A DNA stretch of 8,346 nucleotides, taken from NCBI GenBank assembly GCA_016200745.1, contig JACQEF010000309.1, positions 1 to 8,346 on the forward strand, in the 5' to 3' direction. The notes beneath the pieces are model-generated. The model was not told the origin of the DNA and made no database searches. It saw nothing but the letters and a program-made list of their open reading frames with translations. Positions within the stretch are counted from its first letter, which is position 1. Each line of letters opens with the position of its first letter. Below are positions 6,431 to 8,346 of this stretch, one piece after another. The position numbers and the translations under genes were made by a program. The DNA is from Chloroflexota bacterium (lineage in GTDB: Bacteria > Chloroflexota > Limnocylindria > Limnocylindrales > CSP1-4).

Positions 6431-7411
6431 TCAGCTCGGGCTGGGAGCGCCGGACCCGGTGCTCGGTGCCGCGCTGGGCGCCGCGCTGGGGGCGGGGGTG
6501 GGCGAGGCGATCGGTGCCGCGCTGGGCGCCTCGCTCGGCGCGGCGCTCGGCGGCGAGCAGGCCGGCTCGGGGTTGGTTCGCTCGCCCCATTGCTGCCAGA
6601 ACGTCACGATCTGAGCCGTGTCGAGCGTGTCGAGGGGCAGGACTCGGTCCCAGACGATCGCCGCATAGGGCGTCGCCATCTGGTCGAACCGGGTGATCAC
6701 CGGGCCCTGGATCGTCCCGGGGGCGATGCCGCAGACCGGGCTGACCGGGAACGAATCGAACAGGGACTTGAGCGCGGCCTGCCCGGCGCTCGTGATCCCT
6801 GGATCGCCGTCGCGCCCACGATAGACGATGACCATCGCGCCATGCTCCAGGTTGTGGACCCAACCCTCCGGGATCGTGCTGTCATCCGGACCGTAGAGAC
6901 GGGGCTGGATGGGTCCGGCCGCAGATTGATTGATGTGCGCGCTGGACGCGGGCGGACAGTAGGTATACGTGACCTTCGTTCCCACGCCAACGTGCGTCTT
7001 CCCCATGTCAGGCTGGACGTAGCCAAGGGCCTGGGTGGCGCCGGCGGCGGGCGAGGTCGTGGGCTCGGGGCTCCATTCCTTTGTGCAGGCATAGGCCGAC
7101 GCGGACGCCGAGGCGAACACGAAGATCGCGATGATCGCCACGCCGGCAATGGCTGCAACCCCCACGATCGCGCTTCGGTAGCGCTCCGTGAATGAGCGCT
7201 CGTGGGTGATCCGGGCGCGTTCCCGGCGACCCGCTCGCGCGCCCGGGACGGACGCCCCCGCCGGTCGGGACACCGGATTTCCGGCCCGGCTCGCGCTCGT
7301 CGCCGGCGCTTCGGCGGGCGACCCAGCCGAAGACGGCATCGGGCGCTGGCCCACCGGACTGCTCGGGGGTTGGCTGCCGGCCTGCTGGCGCCGGCGGGAC
7401 GGTTTGCTCAC
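6431..7411 (-). CDS. DUF3105 membrane-anchored protein with low-complexity ends
   Basis: The 326-residue product begins with about 70 residues rich in Ser, Pro, Arg and Ala, followed by one hydrophobic segment at about 81-100 (AIVGVAAIAGVAIIAIFVFA) after basic residues, predicting an outside C-terminal part. Residues from about 128 to 280 match DUF3105, with DMGKTHV (H120), AHI (H139), the hallmark PEGWVHNLEHGAMVIVY (H186, E189, H190) and two cysteines (CPP, VCG) that could pair. The conserved His/Glu cluster suggests metal binding, but the family has no defined function. Residues 287-326 are an Ala/Pro/Ser repeat tail. The GTG start at 7411-7409 has GAGG 7 nt upstream. The gene leads the eight-gene run and ends 13 nt before the FAH gene. 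No convincing promoter was found in the 122-nt gap upstream of it. Confidence 0.85.
   Translation of the reverse strand: MSKPSRRRQQAGSQPPSSPVGQRPMPSSAGSPAEAPATSASRAGNPVSRPAGASVPGARAGRRERARITHERSFTERYRSAIVGVAAIAGVAIIAIFVFASASASAYACTKEWSPEPTTSPAAGATQALGYVQPDMGKTHVGVGTKVTYTYCPPASSAHINQSAAGPIQPRLYGPDDSTIPEGWVHNLEHGAMVIVYRGRDGDPGITSAGQAALKSLFDSFPVSPVCGIAPGTIQGPVITRFDQMATPYAAIVWDRVLPLDTLDTAQIVTFWQQWGERTNPEPACSPPSAAPSEAPSAAPIASPTPAPSAAPSAAPSTGSGAPSPS
6463..6530. repeat. 20-bp exact direct repeat within the DUF3105 gene tail
   Basis: TCGGTGCCGCGCTGGGCGCC occurs at 6463-6482 and again at 6511-6530. The copies are 48 bp apart, so they stay in the same codon phase, and they encode part of the Ala/Pro/Ser-rich C-terminal tail. 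Shorter related units lie between and after them. This is consistent with tail growth by in-frame slippage or duplication rather than with a mobile element. Confidence 0.8.
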
Positions 7412-7418
7412 GGTCTTG

Positions 7419-7422
7419 CCTC
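7419..7422 (-). promoter_or_regulatory. Ribosome-binding site of the DUF3105 gene
   Basis: Minus-strand GAGG lies 7 nt before the GTG start at 7411-7409 and supports that non-ATG start. The rest of the 7412-7533 gap holds only a short GC hairpin (7467-7483) and no clear promoter. Confidence 0.45.
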
Positions 7423-7533
7423 AGGGTGCGGTGGGACGGGTCGCTCGTGTTGGAGGAACGGTTCAGGGCCGCTGCGCGCGGCCGGCAACGAGAGGGTACC
7501 GTCCCGCGGCCCGGACGTGCCCCGGACGGCCGA

Positions 7534-7905
7534 TCACGGCTCGTTCAGGTAGGTCCGGACGTCGGGTCGGAGCAGCCCGCGGAACAGGAGGACGCCGAGG
7601 GCTGCGACGAACACGGCCTCGACGATCAGCTGGCTGAGGGCCAGCAGCGGGACGAGGGGCACGATCAGGCTGGCGAGGCCGAGGGCCAGTCCCCGTGCCG
7701 CCTCCTTGCGCTGGAGGACGAGGGTGGTGGTGAAGATCGTGTAGGCAAGCAGAGCCATCACGACCACGCCCTGGAAGCTGACCGAGGCCTCGATCGCCGT
7801 GTCGACGACGTACCGAAGGCTCAGGCCGATCCCGGCGAGGATGAGGAACGCGTAGAGCAGGAAGAGGCGAATGCCGGCCGGCATCGCCCGGATGGCGTCG
7901 AGCAT
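7534..7905 (-). CDS. Small four-helix integral membrane protein, unknown function
   Basis: The 123-residue product is hydrophobic almost throughout. Predicted membrane segments lie at about 11-30 (IRLFLLYAFLILAGIGLSL), 45-64 (QGVVVMALLAYTIFTTTLVL), 73-91 (LALGLASLIVPLVPLLALS) and 93-109 (LIVEAVFVAALGVLLF). A basic stretch QRKEAARG at 65-72 between helices 2 and 3 should face the cytoplasm. The C-terminus is a short polar RPDVRTYLNEP. No catalytic or binding motif is recognisable, and I cannot assign a family. The start at 7905-7903 lacks a Shine-Dalgarno sequence, but a TACGAT box lies 8 nt upstream, so it may be translated from a leaderless mRNA. It ends 122 nt before the DUF3105 gene and may be a separate transcription unit. 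Confidence 0.72.
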   Translation of the reverse strand: MLDAIRAMPAGIRLFLLYAFLILAGIGLSLRYVVDTAIEASVSFQGVVVMALLAYTIFTTTLVLQRKEAARGLALGLASLIVPLVPLLALSQLIVEAVFVAALGVLLFRGLLRPDVRTYLNEP

Positions 7906-7913
7906 CGGGCGGC

Positions 7914-7919
7914 ATCGTA
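7914..7919 (-). promoter_or_regulatory. Possible -10 box for a leaderless transcript
   Basis: Minus-strand TACGAT lies 8 nt before the ATG of the four-helix membrane protein. A -10 box at this distance would put the transcription start at or next to the A of ATG. No matching -35 hexamer is found at 17-18 bp (TCTGCG or ATCTGC). The missing Shine-Dalgarno sequence fits leaderless translation, but one hexamer is weak evidence. Confidence 0.3.
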
Positions 7920-7948
7920 CAGCGCCGGGCGCGGACCGCAGATCGACG

Positions 7949-7963
7949 CGCGCGAGTCGCGCG
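7949..7963. terminator. GC-only hairpin after the small Cys/His protein gene (weak)
   Basis: CGCGCG, a 3-nt loop and CGCGCG form a 6-bp perfect inverted repeat starting 1 nt after the stop codon at 7967-7965. There is no T tract on either side, so it could be an attenuating hairpin or chance in GC-rich sequence. Confidence 0.2.
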
Positions 7964-7964
7964 G

Positions 7965-8261
7965 TCAGTCGTCCGCCGGCGCGTGGATGGGGTCGTGGCG
8001 CTCCTTGCCGCAGCCCGGCATCGCGCAGCGCGACGAGCGGAGGAAGGCGGTGGTGACGCCCAGGATATTGGGCGCGTCGGTGCTCCGGAACGCACTCCCG
8101 CTGGCCGCCGCGCCCATCCCGGGATCGTCGATCTCGACGAACCGGTGGTTCTCGTGTGGATCGCGGTCACGATCGGTTGCCGACCGCCCGAACCTCGTCA
8201 TGGCCACCCCCAGTGCTGTCTGCCGAACCATCCACCCGCCGAGGGACGCCGTCAAGGCCAT
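7965..8261 (-). CDS. Small unrecognised protein with C-terminal CxxxC and HDPIH motifs
   Basis: This frame encodes up to 98 residues. The first 20 are mildly hydrophobic. The middle is polar (RSATDRDRDPHENHRFVEIDD). The last 20 contain CAMPGCGKERHDPIH, where two cysteines and two histidines could bind one metal ion, as in small zinc-knuckle-like proteins. I do not recognise a named family. The start is uncertain: Met1 (8261), Met11 (8231) and Met21 (8201) are all in frame, and only Met21 has a G-rich stretch (GGGGGTGG) at a roughly suitable distance, which would give 78 residues. Codon third positions are GC-rich throughout. It is transcribed away from the divergent promoter at 8289-8317 and lies 59 nt upstream of the four-helix protein gene. 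Being short, it could be spurious, though the end motif argues for a real gene. Confidence 0.5.
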   Translation of the reverse strand: MALTASLGGWMVRQTALGVAMTRFGRSATDRDRDPHENHRFVEIDDPGMGAAASGSAFRSTDAPNILGVTTAFLRSSRCAMPGCGKERHDPIHAPADD

Positions 8262-8288
8262 CCCGCCGAGCGAACGTGGACAAGGGTC

Positions 8289-8317
8289 TTGACACCGGCT
8301 GCGCGCCCCCGTATCTT
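8289..8317 (+). promoter_or_regulatory. Sigma-70-type promoter for a divergent gene beyond the window
   Basis: A perfect -35 hexamer TTGACA (8289-8294) is followed by exactly 17 bp and a good -10 hexamer TATCTT (8312-8317). Transcription should start near 8323-8325 and run off the right edge. The start point falls inside the first of the two operator-like palindromes, so binding there would block initiation. The regulated gene is not in the window. Confidence 0.75.
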
Positions 8318-8321
8318 CGCT

Positions 8322-8331
8322 AAACCGGTTT
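8322..8331. promoter_or_regulatory. LacI-family-like operator, copy 1
   Basis: AAACCGGTTT is a perfect 10-bp palindrome with the central CG step typical of LacI/GalR-family sites. It begins 4 bp after the -10 box and covers the expected transcription start, the usual place for a repressor site. The matching regulator is not visible in the window. Confidence 0.65.
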
Positions 8332-8334
8332 GCT

Positions 8335-8344
8335 AAACCGGTTT
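8335..8344. promoter_or_regulatory. LacI-family-like operator, copy 2
   Basis: This is a second identical AAACCGGTTT palindrome, centred 13 bp from the first. The full repeated unit is TAAACCGGTTTGC at 8321-8333 and 8334-8346. The window ends with the second unit, so further copies may follow. Confidence 0.6.
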
Positions 8345-8346
8345 GC

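Noticed and set aside
7467..7483. GC hairpin (6-bp stem, 5-nt loop) after the four-helix protein gene as a terminator
   Set aside because: There is no T tract on the minus-strand side, and short all-GC hairpins are common by chance at this base composition.
8321..8346. Start of a CRISPR array or minisatellite
   Set aside because: Two abutting 13-bp units without spacers do not look like CRISPR. Their palindromic core and position right after a -10 box fit operators better, though a longer tandem array beyond the edge cannot be excluded.

Overview
The window is GC-rich (roughly 70% by eye), has very strong G/C bias at third codon positions, uses GTG as well as ATG starts, and packs its genes tightly. 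Several membrane proteins end in Pro/Ala/Ser/Thr-rich tails. An ECF sigma factor paired with a DUF5667 protein, a DUF3105 protein and a tdh-kbl pair together suggest an uncultivated soil or freshwater Chloroflexota (Limnocylindria/Ellin6529-like). A high-GC actinobacterium is the main alternative. The lineage is inferred from gene content and style, not from a marker gene.

Layout: every well-supported gene lies on the minus strand, so transcription runs from right to left. From the right edge these are a small unrecognised Cys/His-containing protein (8261-7965), a four-helix membrane protein (7905-7534), and then eight genes separated by 31 nt or less or overlapping. The eight are a DUF3105 membrane-anchored protein (7411-6431), a fumarylacetoacetate-hydrolase-family enzyme (6417-5665), L-threonine 3-dehydrogenase tdh (5633-4605), glycine C-acetyltransferase kbl (4608-3391), a PHP-type histidinol-phosphatase-like phosphoesterase (3362-2484), an ECF sigma factor (2487-1903), a DUF5667 single-pass membrane protein (1910-924) and an MBL-fold hydrolase (893-123). 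Three junctions overlap: ATGA between tdh and kbl, GTGA between the PHP gene and the sigma gene, and 8 nt between the sigma and DUF5667 genes. The eight genes probably form one operon.

How they may work together: Tdh oxidises threonine to 2-amino-3-oxobutyrate and Kbl cleaves this with CoA to glycine and acetyl-CoA, a complete two-step threonine catabolic pathway. The FAH-family enzyme just upstream may process a related oxo-acid. The sigma factor and the DUF5667 protein look like a regulator and a membrane partner, co-expressed with metabolic genes by translational coupling.

Edges: at the far right a plus-strand promoter (TTGACA, 17 bp, TATCTT) is followed at once by two identical 13-bp units, each holding the palindrome AAACCGGTTT, the form of a LacI-family operator. 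This should control a divergent gene lying outside the window. At the far left, a possible 3' end of a convergent plus-strand gene stops at 106. No rRNA, tRNA, insertion sequence or CRISPR array was seen.
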